A stretch of 64,000 nucleotides of DNA from Zhengitettix transpicula (Eukaryota > Arthropoda > Insecta > Orthoptera > Tetrigidae). This document shows, piece after piece, positions 23,768-35,133 of this stretch (positions are counted from its first letter, which is position 1; each line of letters starts with the position of its first letter). The stretch covers positions 179,949,432 to 180,013,431 of the forward strand of contig CM073591.1 of assembly GCA_037074705.1 (NCBI GenBank), read 5' to 3'. The notes beneath the pieces were generated by a model. It saw only the letters and a list, made by a program, of their open reading frames with translations. It made no database searches and was not told the origin of the DNA. The translations under genes and the position numbers were made by a program.

Positions 23768-24700
23768 AATGCCAATTAATTAGGCCAATAACTGTTTGGA
23801 CATAAAATTTTAATTGTTTGGTAAATCCATTATAGCGGTCTGATCGAACAAAGCAACAATGGTGAATCGAGTTCCGCTGCTTTGTCGAAAAGTCGAAATG
23901 GCGTTTGCGCGCACGAAAGTCTGGGTCAGTTTACATCTACAGCCAGCCAGGGAAGGAGGCACATTACAACAAATTTTTCACCGAGATACCTTCCAGTCTA
24001 TTTCAAATCAATAAAAATAACAGTTTAAGTCTACAAAGAATCTGCAAATCATCAGTTCCAGTAATAAGGCAAATTCGAACACTTTTACACTGAGGGGAAG
24101 ACGACATCTGATAGCTCACCAAGGAGAGGTTCATCCAAGGCTCCGGAAATTTGTCTGCGTTCTATTTGCCGGTGAGCGTGTAAATTCTGTGAGAACTAGA
24201 AACTGTGTACATAACGATTTGCATTTATCGTGTTGAGTAGGGGAAACAAAGAATGCTGGTACCAGACGGACAATGTGTGAGTAACCAAATTTTAATTATA
24301 ATAACTGTGAACATTAATTAAAGAATAAAGTCAGATTTCGTTCGTTCGTTCGCTTTCTTCTAGTTTTCTTTCATTCATCGACTTATTGTTTCAATTTTAA
24401 GCAAATAATATTTTGAATTGTTAATTAGTCAAATTCTTCTTTTATCGTGTTCTAATCATCAAACCCAGTGATGACCATGAGATTAAGAGATTTTCAACAT
24501 ATTGGATTGTAAATATTGATGTGTATTCATTAGAACAAAATAAATTGTAAATATATAAAGTAAAGTTATTTAAATTTTGTTCAAAGACCGGCGTACAAAG
24601 ATAGGGCTAATAGTGTGCATTTTAAGAAATAAAAACTTTAAATATTAATAATTTTATTAATCATTCCTTTAATTTAAATAAAGCCTATTAGTTGATTATT

Positions 24701-24703
<3 letters not shown>
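23765..24703 (+). repeat. solo LTR B (939 bases), TSD ATAT
   Basis: Begins TTTAATGCCAATTAATTAGG (first G mutated) and ends GATTATTACA; flanked by ATAT on both sides inside (TA)n. Donor-like GTGAGT at 24277-24282 after GGTACCAGACGGACAATGT. The blocks AATTAAAGAATAAAGTCAGA and ATCATCAAACCCAGTGATGA follow, as in LTR A. No internal region. Confidence 0.8.

Positions 24704-24745
<42 letters not shown>
24704..24745. repeat. (TA)n microsatellite between LTR B and LTR C
   Basis: About 42 bases of TA repeat separate the end of LTR B from the start of the oppositely oriented LTR C. Confidence 0.9.
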
Positions 24746-24748
<3 letters not shown>

Positions 24749-26041
24749 AATAAACAGATAATACTCCTATCTTATCTACCGTCGTGGTAGCCAATATCTA
24801 ATAATCACATAAATGGGTCGAAATAAAAAGAATAATTTTTATGAACAACAAATAAATTTATTAAACGCGAAAAGAATTTACAGATGATTTACTACTTTAA
24901 CATTATAATATGAGAACTCTTGCTCTCCTGGGTCTTTACTGGGTTTGACTAAGGACAGAATCAAACCATCAAAAAAAACCCCAACATTTACGTTTTCAAA
25001 TCAAACACAAATATCTACCAAATTTATTAATAACCTTAACCTATAGTTTGCCTCTAAATTTTATTATCGAAGAAGGGAACGAAATCTGACTAGTATCCTT
25101 TAACGACGTTTACATTATTTAATATGGTATATTCTAACTTACTGTTTCTTAGGTCCACCTTGACTCGTTCCTTAGACATTCACTTTATAGGTCCTGATAT
25201 TCACTTCACTGACTCTAAATAACCACTGTTCCACTCTTTGCTGCTTGCTTCGTCTTCTCTCCCACGCTAACACCAACTGTTAAACTCTTTGCTACTTGCT
25301 CCGTCTTTCTCTCCCGTGCTAAATAACAACTGTCCTTGCTGCTTGCTCCGTCTTCTCTCTCACGCTAACACCAACTGTTCAACTCTTTGCTACTTGCTCC
25401 GTCTTTCTCTCCCGTGCTAAATAACAACTGTCCTTGCTGCTTGCTCCGTCTTCTCTCTCACGCTAACACCAACTGTTCAACTCTTGCTCCGTCTTCTCTC
25501 TCGTGCTAAACAACAACTGTCCTTGCTGCTTGCTCCGTCTTCTCTCTCACGCTAACACCAACTGTTCAACTCTTTAGGCGATTCTCCTATATATATGCCT
25601 CCTTCCTCCCTTGTCTTTCACTTGCGTCGCCACGGCGCAGTGACAGAAACCCATTCCTCTAATTTTCGTTCCGGCCACTGGGGTTCTTCCGCCTTTCGAA
25701 CCCGACAATCGCATTGTCACACTCCATCTACTAACTTACGGCTTCCTCTCTTTTGTCCGCCTCGCACAGAACCTTTTCTTTGAAAGTCCAAAGTCCCTTT
25801 CAGGTCATTCGTTAGAGACAGTAGCCTGCTCTAACATGGCCCCTTTGTGACCATCTGCGTTACTAATTCTACTCGCCGTTTCCCAAATCAATAGGCTACT
25901 GGACCCTCATCATCCCCTGTCTCTCATTGCAGCTGCAGCAATTACTCAGGACCACCCGACTCGCCCTTTATCCTTTCTCGCACGTCTCTCCACGACACGT
26001 GCGCCGTCTCCAATCTAATGCATTATATTATATGCATTACA
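24746..26041 (-). repeat. solo LTR C (1296 bases), TSD ATAT
   Basis: On the plus strand it starts TGTAATAAACAG and ends GCATTACA, with ATAT on both sides. Read on the minus strand it has a TATA-like CATATATATAGG near 25583-25595, then a ~98-base minisatellite, GTAAGT at 25137-25142, the CCTTTAACG/AGTCAGATTTCGTT block near 25085-25110 and the CAAACCCAGTAAAGACCC block near 24930-24955. It belongs to the same LTR group as A, B, D and E but to its own subfamily. Confidence 0.75.
25230..25575. repeat. minisatellite, ~98-base unit, ~3.5 copies, inside LTR C
   Basis: CACGCTAACACCAACTGTT recurs near 25263, 25362, 25460 and 25549. Between these copies lies a related CCGTGCTAAATAACAACTGT, so each unit is itself a diverged dimer. 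It lies just downstream of the TATA-like box in the LTR's own orientation. Confidence 0.85.
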
Positions 26042-26061
26042 ATATATATATATATATATAT

Positions 26062-27450
26062 TGTAATGCCTTGAGGGAAAGGCATTTTTTCGGATTAATG
26101 GTCTTGGCCGTCACAGGAAGTGGCAATGTGTACTTAGGATTTGTAAGGCAGGGCAAGGCACACGCGCGGGTGGCCTGTCGAAGAAGATAAATCTGTTAAG
26201 GCAGGCATTGTCTTAGATTAACTGCCTTGTTGACTTAGGATCGGGATGGAGAAGTCAGGGCAATGCACATGTGCGGGGGCCTGTCACAAAATAAATCTGT
26301 TAAGGCAGGCATTGTTTCGGATAATGGCCTGAACAGTGGATAAGACATTCTGTAATGTGTTTATTTGGTTCTTGGGAGCGCTGGTCGTGTGAGAGGACAA
26401 GTCCAGAGTAATTGAGGGTGCAGTTTGGGCGGTCTGGAGAATTTAGAAACGCGCACGTGTAGGGGTGATGATACAAGTGCAAAGTAATTACGGGTCCTGT
26501 ATCAATATGACATGACGGAGGGGCTAGCTATTTGCTAAGTAACAGCAGCTGCAGAATGTAAATCTCGGGATAATGGAGAAACTGTCAACGAGCAGTTGCG
26601 ACGTAGTTTTGGGAACAAAGGAAAAGAGAAGGGACGGTGATATAAAAAGGGAAGATAAGATTTTTGGAAGTTAGTTGAGTGTGAGAGCTAGGAGGAGTCA
26701 GTGGAGTCTTGGAGATAGGAGGTGGAGTTGAGTCTTGGAGCTAGGAGGTGGAGTTGAGTCTTGGAGGGGAGTGTTGGTTGTGGAGGCGTACGGCGAGCAC
26801 CGAGTATGGATAAATTTTGCAGCCTGCGAGAGAAATAGCAAATTTATGTCAACGATAAACATTTTTGTATGCAGAAGTTCAATCTGTTGTAAAATCAAAA
26901 TTTGACCACTGTCTTCGATGGTAGGAGACCAGGACACTGCATCCAGCGTCGAGTAGTTTCACCACGAGCAAGTGGGATGTCCTTCACCGAGTATGGAGAA
27001 TCAGCTATCGTCGAACCAATAATATGTGTTAAGAGTCAGTGTTTAAACGTCCAGTCTATAAAGTGTGTGCGTAATGAACGAGCCAAATGTTCCTGAGTAA
27101 TCGTAAGTTGAAATTTCATGGTATTAATATGTGTAAACGGAATTAAAAGATACAGTCAGATATCGTTCTTTTCTTTTGTGTTAATAAAATAAACTCTTTT
27201 AAATTTAGAATCAATCTGGTAGATTAAGTTTGTTAATAAGTTTCGTCGATGTCTAGACGATGAAATATTTCTGTTTAATTTAAAGATAAATGTTGGGTTC
27301 TTTGATTATTTAAGTGTTCTGTCCGTTATTAGAACCTATGAGAGAAAGAGATATATATGTTTTTTATTAAATTGTAAAGTTTTAATAAATAAAATTGTTT
27401 GTTGTTAAAATATAATATTTTTTAATTTAATCGCCCGGTTGTTTATTATA
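26062..27450 (+). repeat. solo LTR D (1389 bases), TSD ATAT
   Basis: Begins TGTAATGCCTTGAGGGAAAG and ends TTTATTATA (mutated ATTACA), with ATAT on both sides. A TATA box (ATATAAAAAGGGAAG) is near 26639-26653, followed by an initiator-like region. GTAAGT lies at 27103-27108 after GAGTAATC. AATTAAAAGATACAGTCAGA follows and AATAAATAAAATTG (polyadenylation-type) lies near 27385. Its left end touches the same TA tract as LTR C. It is the same subfamily as LTR E at 58095. Confidence 0.8.
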
Positions 27451-27460
27451 ATATATTTAT

Positions 27461-28260
27461 ATATATATATAAATGAATGTGTGTCGGTTTGTGGGTCTCC
27501 TATACGTTCGTAAACCATTCACCTCATTGCCATGATTGGTGAGTTGTGTGCACGCCCACGAAGGTTTCTTTCGGCCTTCAATGCGTAATTACGAAACCAA
27601 GAAGTTAACGGGGCTGAAAGTATAAAAAATGCTAAAACGGCTGTTTTTATCGTCGAATAATTAGTTTTCTGGGTCTATGAGATTAATAGTTCCTCTTCAG
27701 ATGTTTTTGGTGTATTATTTTAATCCCTTACAGCTTGGAAAGGTAGCACCACAACGCAAGGATTTGGATGGCTGTTAAATAAAAATAACGCGAAACAATC
27801 TAGATTGGTGTCAAATCCAGAAGTCAATGAATTTAATTCCGACATTCGCTGTGTCAGTTAAGTTGTACTTTAAAATCTTTAACGCATGGAGCAATATCTA
27901 CCAAACTTTTTTCACGTGTTACTTAGTATCCAGGAACAAATACTGAGAAATTATGACACTCTTAGAACCTCTAGGGGTGGGGGATCAGGGGGTGGCATTT
28001 AATAACATTCCTAAACGGCTATTATTAGTGTCGAATAAAACGTTTGCGTGGTCGTAAATTTTTTTAGTGTTATTCTTAATTTTAAGTGTCTAATTTCAAC
28101 TCCAAATGGCAAGGGAGGGAAACTCCCTTACCATATGGATGGACATGGAAGGTGTTTACATAAAAAATAATCAAAAAAAGACCGAGATTAGTATCGATTC
28201 CTCGGTTATGGGAGTCGCTGAGTTATATAACCGTATTAACGATAGTAGTCAATGAAATTT
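27461..28260 (+). repeat. monomer-family copy: head plus ~3 diverged monomers
   Basis: TATATAAATGAATGTGTGTC forms the head, then units with GTCGAATAATTAGTTTTCTG (27655), AAAAATAACGCGAAACAATC (27783), GTCGAATAAAACG (28031) and AAAAATAATCAAAAAAAGAC (28160). The order of blocks is that of the right arm at 13020-15255. It lies immediately right of the LTR D target tract. Confidence 0.7.
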
Positions 28261-30389
28261 TTATTTCTTTTTTGTGGAGGTGGTCGTGGTTTACAAAAAG
28301 TTACCGGGAGTAGATTTATCCTCTTAAGGGTGTATTTTTGATTTTCTTAGGGTACCAGCTATATTTTGGTCTTTGTGTACTTAAAAGTTGAATTTTTTTA
28401 TACTGCATTAAGCTACTGGGAGTATTTTTAGACTTTATTAAATTAGCGAGCATTTTTCACTTTGTAGGATAATTATCGAGTTATTTAAGTACAGTCAATC
28501 ATCACCCAGTTTTATTTGTAGTTACCTGTCGCGGGCTTAGGTAGGGGAGGGGAATGTCAACGGGTAAATGTTCTAAAGTGTGACGTTATTGAATCGGGTT
28601 GAATGAACTGTTTACTAAGAGATTAATGTCGAATCTAGTTTAAATAAATACCAACGCAGGGAACTCAGGTAGTGTATGTATGTATGTATACATCATCGCG
28701 GTACTCTGTTTCTTTATTAATTCTGAAGGAATATGAAAAGTTTAACCAGAATATGAATACTTCAGTTTTACTTTGTGTAGAGCATTCATTAAAATCATAG
28801 AAATAATTTTAATTCTATGGAAACATGGTCCAACACTGTGTGAATACTTACGTCCATGAAGGAATAAAATAATGGTATAGATAGGGATGACTACTATTGA
28901 TTCAAACGTATGCATTTATCATCCCTTGACCACAAATTAATGGTTATTAGTAGAATGTATTGTTTCCGATATAAAATGAATACGTTTTACTTCTACCTGT
29001 ATTACTTGAGTTTTCAAAATGATTAAATCAATTGTTCCAGTATAAGGTATTTTACAGCACGCGATGTAGAACACATTACAGATGATCTTTGAGAGGTTCT
29101 TGTGGAAAAAGCATTCTAGTTTATTTATGCACTAATTTTTGTTGCTATACGCACAGGGTTTTCCTTCTAAGGACATTTTATTGTGTATTTTTCCACTTCA
29201 CTTTTTCTGTGTTCTTTTAAAATTTGTGTGCCAATGGTGTGTATAATATTATTATGCTTCTTCGGTGTGCTTTGGCTCATCGACAATCACGAACTATTTT
29301 CTCAGCCAAATTTTATGCAAAAATAATACTGAGAAGTTAAGTTATCATAAAGATTTTTTCGTATATTTTACGAGGTATGATCAGGCATTGAAGGTTGTCT
29401 ATATGTCCTTGTGCTCTATCCCAGGAAAATCTCTTTCCTAAAATGGATGTTTGTCTTCTGTCGGGGTCAGTACGTGATCTGTATGGAGAACTCTGCTAAA
29501 GGTGGCAAGGATCCATGAGAAAATGTTATACCGTCAGGTACAAGACTTCAGGAATGTATCGAAATTGCTTACAATTCTTCATAAATACAGCAAAATCATA
29601 TAATTAGTATTTTTCTCAGCTTACAATACTTCACGTCTATAAACAGAAGTAAACTAAAACGTTTAATGTAGTTACATACATTGAGTCACACAAAATTTAT
29701 ATACATGATCATGAAGAATGAACAAGTATTTTAAAAAAACTTAAGATATCGAAGAAATGAATGTAAACATGTCGCAACAATGGCAACATATTTAACTTAT
29801 GATAATAAAAAAAAAGTCAACTAATAAGGTTTAGTATTCACGCTCTTCAATTTGCGATTTGAGATGGATTAAAGAATGAATGGGGTTCTACATCCTTGAT
29901 CGTCTTCTTTTTTCAAAGACTACTTAGACCTAGTAGAAGCTGCTTGGACACTTTTGAATGAAGTAAAAGAGATCAGAAGTATTTTGTTTTAAAAAACAAC
30001 AAATATTTTGACAATTGCTCTTCCAGCTGCCGATCTTACTAGTGCCATTTTTGGTCAAATATTGTCTCTCACATGCTCGAGTGGAGCGTCACTTCCAGAT
30101 GCTTTCTGACAAAGTCACGGCCGCTCTGGGTGAAACACAGCATGAATTAGTTGATCTTGCCGATTGTATACCTGTATATTATTAGCTCCGATGGGGATCG
30201 ATCAAGGTGGCAGTTTAAAACAAAACTATAACAAAAAATAAATAAAGCAATTTTGATAAAATAAAATGAGTCTTAGACATTAGTCCTGAAAATTTGTCCA
30301 CACTGTCGACACTTGACTAAAGGAAAATATAGGCATAAAAATTATTTTTCGAGGGAAAATAATAATCAAAATTCACTTAACTTCACGAT
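28261..30389. other. AT-rich stretch, nothing firmly recognised
   Basis: No supported coding frame. A short TGTA/TGTATG run lies at 28675-28692. The 28261-28620 part may be the diverged tail of the monomer family. 30030-30200 is more GC-rich, but I cannot assign it. Confidence 0.35.
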
Positions 30390-32330
30390 TATATTTAAGC
30401 CTTCTTGTTGGAAGATTCTCCTTTAACCCTGCTGCAGGTAAATTGTTCCAATCGCCTATCGATCTTTTTAGGAATGAGAATTCCCCTACGTCTGTTTTCT
30501 GCGGTCTCGTTTTGATTTTAAATTTCTTATCACCTCTGCCAATGTAAGTTGGTTTTCCAATATTATCCAGTATGACTTTTTACGCTTTGTTTCCCATGTA
30601 TGATTTAAATTCACCGCAAAGCTTATCGTTGTTCCGTCTGGCTTCCCACGATAATTTTTCTCGTCCGTGAGTAGATCCCCGTATTACAAATTTCTTAAGT
30701 TTATCTAGAGATTCTATGTGGTGTTTCCTATAAGTAACAACATACACCATACTAGAGGGTGACACGATTATTTTGATTTGCTGCGCCTCTTTTTTAATAA
30801 CTGTCATAACAAAATGTAATGGTATCAAGACTTTCTGACCACAGACTTTATTTGTTCTTCCCATCCTAGAGTTGAGTTCAAAACAATTCCTAAATATTTG
30901 CAGCTGTTTACTTGAGGAATTTTCTCCTCATATATAGTATAACCAAATCGTATATTTGCACGATATTGTTTTTTTCCCTATTTATCTTCATTTTAATTTC
31001 TTCAGCCCAACTATTTAGTGCAACTAAGTCGTTTCGTAAATTGCATTCATCCGATGCGCTATTGGTCTTTTTATAAACGATACAAACATCAACAAATGTC
31101 TAAATTAGATTTTAAATGGTAATAATTTAATAATATATATGAATGTGGCTTAAATGAAATACAGTAATAACTTTAAAGAACAAATAAAATTTATTGTGCC
31201 AAATTTAAAAAAAATTATATTTTACACAAAATATTTGGGATCTCAGGGTCTTTATCTGGGTTTGATAAATGGCAGAATTTATATAATCAAAATTACATTT
31301 ACTTTGTATGGAAATCAATGCGTCTGAACATAGACGAAATTTGTTGCGGAAGAAATAATACTAAAGATTGAATTTAACGATTTCAATTTAATAGATAATT
31401 AAATAATTAAAATTAAATAACGATCTGACTTTTATCTTTTAAACACGGTTTACAAATTATTTTAAAGTTTTCTCTACTTACGGCCGCCCAGGTCTCATTT
31501 TTAGTTTTTCGTGCACAATTTTGGGGACATCACTGATTCTAAGTTCTCACAGACTCTAATTGGCGTTGTTTGTTAGTTGGTTTAACACAAATTGGTTGGA
31601 TCTCGATGCTTTACTGCAACCTGGATTTGTAGATCTCGTGGCTTTAGTTGACAATGGACTTCATTGGTTTGTCTGAATATTGCTTTACTTTTTAATAATT
31701 GAAAGCATGTTTGTGACTGGGCCACAATCTTTCGTTCTGACTGCCGACTGTAAAACTTTCAATGAGTTCTTTTCGTCCGTTCTATTCGCTGTCTGCTGAC
31801 CGACTGTACTGTTCAAATTTTTATGACTTGGTCTTTTCTCCTCGCTGCCTACGGCCCGACTGTACTCTTCGTCTCGTAGATTTTTGAGCGCGTAAACTCT
31901 CTTAACTGATCAACAATGTTTTCTTTGCCTCGCCGGATAGTTGCGGCGTCCGCTCTATATTCACTAATAATGAGTCCTCTACAATCCAACTTTCCAATTA
32001 GAACAATGTCTTAATAACCAATTACTACAATATATTAGGAACAATAAAGGCCCGATTATTGATCCTTGAGGCACCCCTACGTTACATGACAGATGTTTAT
32101 CTTCGCCCGGTCAGAAATTCATTGACCCAAAACACAACACACCTGACGGTTCAAGTCTTGTCTAGTTCTGCTATCAAAATGTGTGGAACGACGTCAAAAG
32201 CATTAGTGAATTGAATGATGATAGCATCTATTTCCCCATCTTTGTCTATGCCATCGGATACTCTTTTTGCTAAATATCAAATGTCACTGGAGGAAAATTA
32301 TTATAAACAATGCAATTAATAAATTCGTCT
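30390..32330 (-). pseudogene. CR1/L2-like reverse transcriptase relic, split by LTR F
   Basis: On the minus strand 32330-32030 gives AFDVVPHILIAEL, then WVNEFLTGR and GVPQGSIIGPLLFLIY (in changing frames). After the LTR the frame resumes at about 31080 with FVDVCIVYKK, a mutated form of the F/YADD box, then LNSWAEEIKMKIN, KKFVIRGSTHGREKL and DWNNLPA near 30420. The DWN-LPA ending is typical of CR1/L2-type LINEs. Stops and frame changes are frequent. Several codons between FLIY and FVD are missing at the LTR junction. Confidence 0.75.
31117..32029 (-). repeat. solo LTR F (~913 bases), inserted in the RT relic
   Basis: Plus-strand start TGGTAATAATTT (diverged TGTAATAATT) and end AATTACTACA. 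It contains ACTTAC (donor GTAAGT on the minus strand, 31476-31481), then the AGTCAGATCGTTATT block near 31418-31440 and the CAAACCCAGATAAAGACCCT block near 31242-31265, in LTR orientation. Homologous along its length to LTR G at 38228. No clear TSD; sequence at the left junction seems deleted. Confidence 0.7.
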
Positions 32331-32339
32331 CATAAAAGT

Positions 32340-32680
32340 GCCAGCGCCATCATTAGTGCAGGCACGGATTGGCGCCTTCTGACAGGAGAGCAACACCGCT
32401 TGAATGGTCGTGCGGGCGGGGCAACTTCTGAGGGGCCCATAAATGTACCTTACATATTTTTAATTTATTAATTCTTAACAAATAAGGAAGCGTTAGTATT
32501 AGTTGAAGAAGTTTGCTCCTGATTTATTGGCAGTTCGTGAAATGGCGTCAATTTTAGCCCTAGGCGCTGAAGACCACTGATGCGCCACTGCAAAAGAAAA
32601 ATTCCTGCTCCAGTCATTGTATCATTCAATTGCTGAGTACAACCGTTCAAGCTGATTGGTGGCAGTGCTATGGTTTGGAC
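32340..32680. other. unassigned; terminal-repeat-like GC-rich motifs
   Basis: GCCAGCGCCATCATTAGTGC at the left and GCGCTGAAGACCACTGATGC followed by GCCACTG near 32567 resemble ends of hAT-type nonautonomous elements, but the two ends do not pair well. Nothing codes here. Confidence 0.3.
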
Positions 32681-32689
32681 CATTTGATT

Positions 32690-33060
32690 CGTGTGTAACA
32701 ACTTCTGAATAGTGCAATAGAATCGTTGATGATCAATTTCATCCTATCCTGTTGATGGTGTATCTCAAAGGAGATGGCTGTTTTCCATACCACGGTGTTC
32801 GTATTGCGCAAAAGACGTTTGAGCAACGTGAAGACGGCTTTATTTTGCTTAGTTTGTCCTCTCAATCACATGATCTCAATCCAATTGAGTATTTGTGGGG
32901 TGAAGTGGATCGACAACATTCAAATTAATCAAAACTGGTCAGCACTATTCATCAGGAATTGTGTCAGATTCCTCTCACATTGAGTCAATGTTAATAAGAA
33001 ACGCTGCTGGATTGAAGGGAAAAGGTGTTCGACGAAGTGCTGATGGGGTTATTATAATAA
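32690..33060 (+). pseudogene. Tc1-like transposase C-terminal relic
   Basis: Near 32855-32920 the frame gives SSQSHDLNPIEYLWGEVDRQ, the Tc1-family block in which the Glu of NPIE is the last residue of the DD34E triad. It is followed by QIPLTL and, in another frame, ESMLIRNAAGLKGKG, matching the C-terminus. Upstream catalytic residues are not seen. Stops and frame changes make it a relic. Confidence 0.7.
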
Positions 33061-33079
33061 TCGGAACAGTAAGCGTTTA

Positions 33080-33270
33080 TTGACGTAGACAACCACGTCG
33101 GGAAGATTTATGTTTATGATTGGAAAGCAGTAGCCCACAGGTGTCAATTCCAGGAACACCGCTTTTTTACTTTGAACATAGATGGTCTTCCAGATTGCAT
33201 CAAACACATAAAATCAGTGATTTACGCCGATGACACGAACTTATTAATAAAGGTTGGGACGACAAAACGC
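33080..33270 (+). pseudogene. reverse transcriptase fragment with YADD box
   Basis: DGLPDCIKHIKSVIYADDTN followed by LLIK is read at about 33183-33250, containing the catalytic YADD of a LINE reverse transcriptase (CR1/L2-like spacing after an INDLPD-type block). The preceding PQG motif is damaged. About 60 codons only. Confidence 0.7.
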
Positions 33271-33330
33271 ACCTGATGAAAGGGACAATGATCCTAGAAA
33301 CGTTGTGTGGTATTTATATTATCACTTATT
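33268..33330 (+). other. hammerhead-like motif, shared with 43455-43505
   Basis: CTGATGA at 33273-33279 and GAAAC at 33297-33301 flank a short imperfect stem (AGGGA with TCCT). The following bases CGTTGTGTGGTATTTATATT are nearly identical to a minus-strand motif downstream of the Penelope-like element. Penelope-like elements are known to carry hammerhead ribozymes. Activity cannot be judged because flanking stems I and III are not clearly present. Confidence 0.4.
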
Positions 33331-33739
33331 TTATCTGAATTGCCTATCTTTCTTATTAATTATTTCCAATCAGAAATAATTTTTTTCATTTTAGAATTTA
33401 ATTCTCTTTTTAACACACTATCGGGTTTTAAAAAATCATCAACAATTTACGAAAATACACCTAAATTCAAATGAAAGAAAGAGAAATACACGAGTTATCA
33501 TTATTTGAAATCTATCAACCCTACTTTTTCACATTTAATTTAATTATTTGATTGGTTAAAAAATTTATCAACCTGACTTACATCTCAGTTTAGTCCTTTT
33601 ATTGTTATTTCATAACTTAAATTGAAAATTCATATCTTTGGTGTTTACCTTAGCAACGCGTAGTTGTTTAATGAAAAAATAAATATTCAAATATTCGTGA
33701 AATGTATATATGCCTATATAAAGACGCGTTTAATTCTTC
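33331..33739. other. AT-rich spacer, nothing recognised
   Basis: No supported gene or repeat. Confidence 0.4.
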
Positions 33740-33899
33740 GAGGGGAGTCCAACGGTAGCCTCCACACCAAGCAGACGTTTATCTCAAGCTAAAAGCATTT
33801 TCCGCAATCGACTTCGTAGTGCATAGAAGCATAGCCATCTGCGGATGTTAGTATCAGCCGTCTCGGCTGGCACTAATCAACCCATCTCCGAGTCCTACA

Positions 33900-35010
33900 A
33901 ACTATCTTCAGAGATGCTATATAAAGAGCAGTATCCCCGGCTTTCGGACAACATGGTGCAACAGCAGCTCCAAAGAACGTAACCCCAGTTTATACATTCA
34001 ACCATCAAGTAAGTCACAGCGTAATATCGCAGAATGATGTGCCTGCTGTAGAAGGTCAACGCATTTGTCAACAAACTACCACGTCTCGTCAGCAAAATAC
34101 AGAATGGACCACAGTCACCTACAGGAAAAATAAATCTAGCACACAAGGTGATGATAGTTGCATAGTGAAGCCTAATAAATCGGTTTCAAGCATTTCCTGA
34201 AATAGATAATACAGTGGAAGCAATACACATCCAGAAACGAAAACAGCAAAATCACCGCCAATATTCATTACGAACGTGTTAAATATCAATTCACTGATAG
34301 AAGAATTGAACACTATAGCCGAAAAAAGTACTCCTTAAAAATAATATGTAAAAACGAAATGAAATTATGACAGAAACTGAAGACATACCGGAAACTGATG
34401 GCTAGACTAATAGAACTTAAAGTACAATTCCATACCTATCAGACGAAAGAGGAGCGAAGTTTCTGCGTCGTAGTTAAGAACATTCACTACTCTGTCGATA
34501 CTAATGAATTAAAATTTAAAATAGAAAGTCAAGGACATAAAGTTCTGAACATATACAATGTAAAGCACAGAATTACGAAACAACCTCTCCCATTGTTCCT
34601 TGTAGATATAGCTCCGTGTGAATCTAATAAAAAGATATACGACATTAGACAACTATTTCAAACAAAAGTAACAATAGATCGACCACATCGCAAAAGGGAT
34701 ATTCCACAATGCGCAAATTACCAAAGATACTAAAAGATTCTGCACACATCGACCCAGGTGTATGAAATGAGGCACCAACCATCTAACATCCACGTGTATT
34801 AAAACAAAGGAAACCCAACCAAAGTGCGTATTATGTAACGGTTCACACCTCACGAACTATAAAGGATGCCAAGTCTACCAGGAGCTGAAACAGAGAAAAT
34901 TTTCTCCACCACGTCCTCGAGAACCTGTTGAGCAACCAAATATCATCACGACACAAGTACCAAAAAGAAACGTAAGATCCTTTGCTCAAGTTGCTTCAAA
35001 TTAGCAACGA
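33900..35010 (+). pseudogene. Jockey ORF1 (Gag-like), frameshifted
   Basis: The frame 34398-34733 contains SFCVVVKNIHYSVDTNELK, then VKHRITKQPLPLFLVDIAPC and RKRDIPQCANYQRY. These are the RRM-like and first zinc-knuckle regions of Jockey ORF1; a Cys of the knuckle is replaced (CANYQ instead of C-x-x-CQ). After 34733 frame changes lead through FCTHRPRCM and CVLCNGSH, the remaining knuckles. N-terminal low-complexity sequence lies at 33900-34390. Confidence 0.75.
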
Positions 35011-35133
35011 TCTTCTCTGGAAATTAATGCACCATAAACATCCCACATTATGAAACTAGAAAAAAATGTTGATAGAACTAACTGAGAATATAAAATATAA
35101 CCTCATCACAGTTATCGTTTACAAAATAAAAAA

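Noticed and set aside
22033..24745. Regularly spaced repeats that might suggest a CRISPR-like array
   Set aside because: They are TA microsatellites flanking LTRs; there is no spacer-repeat structure and the DNA is eukaryotic.
32340..32600. Possible hAT-type nonautonomous element
   Set aside because: The left and right GC-rich ends do not form a convincing inverted repeat and no 8-base duplication is seen.
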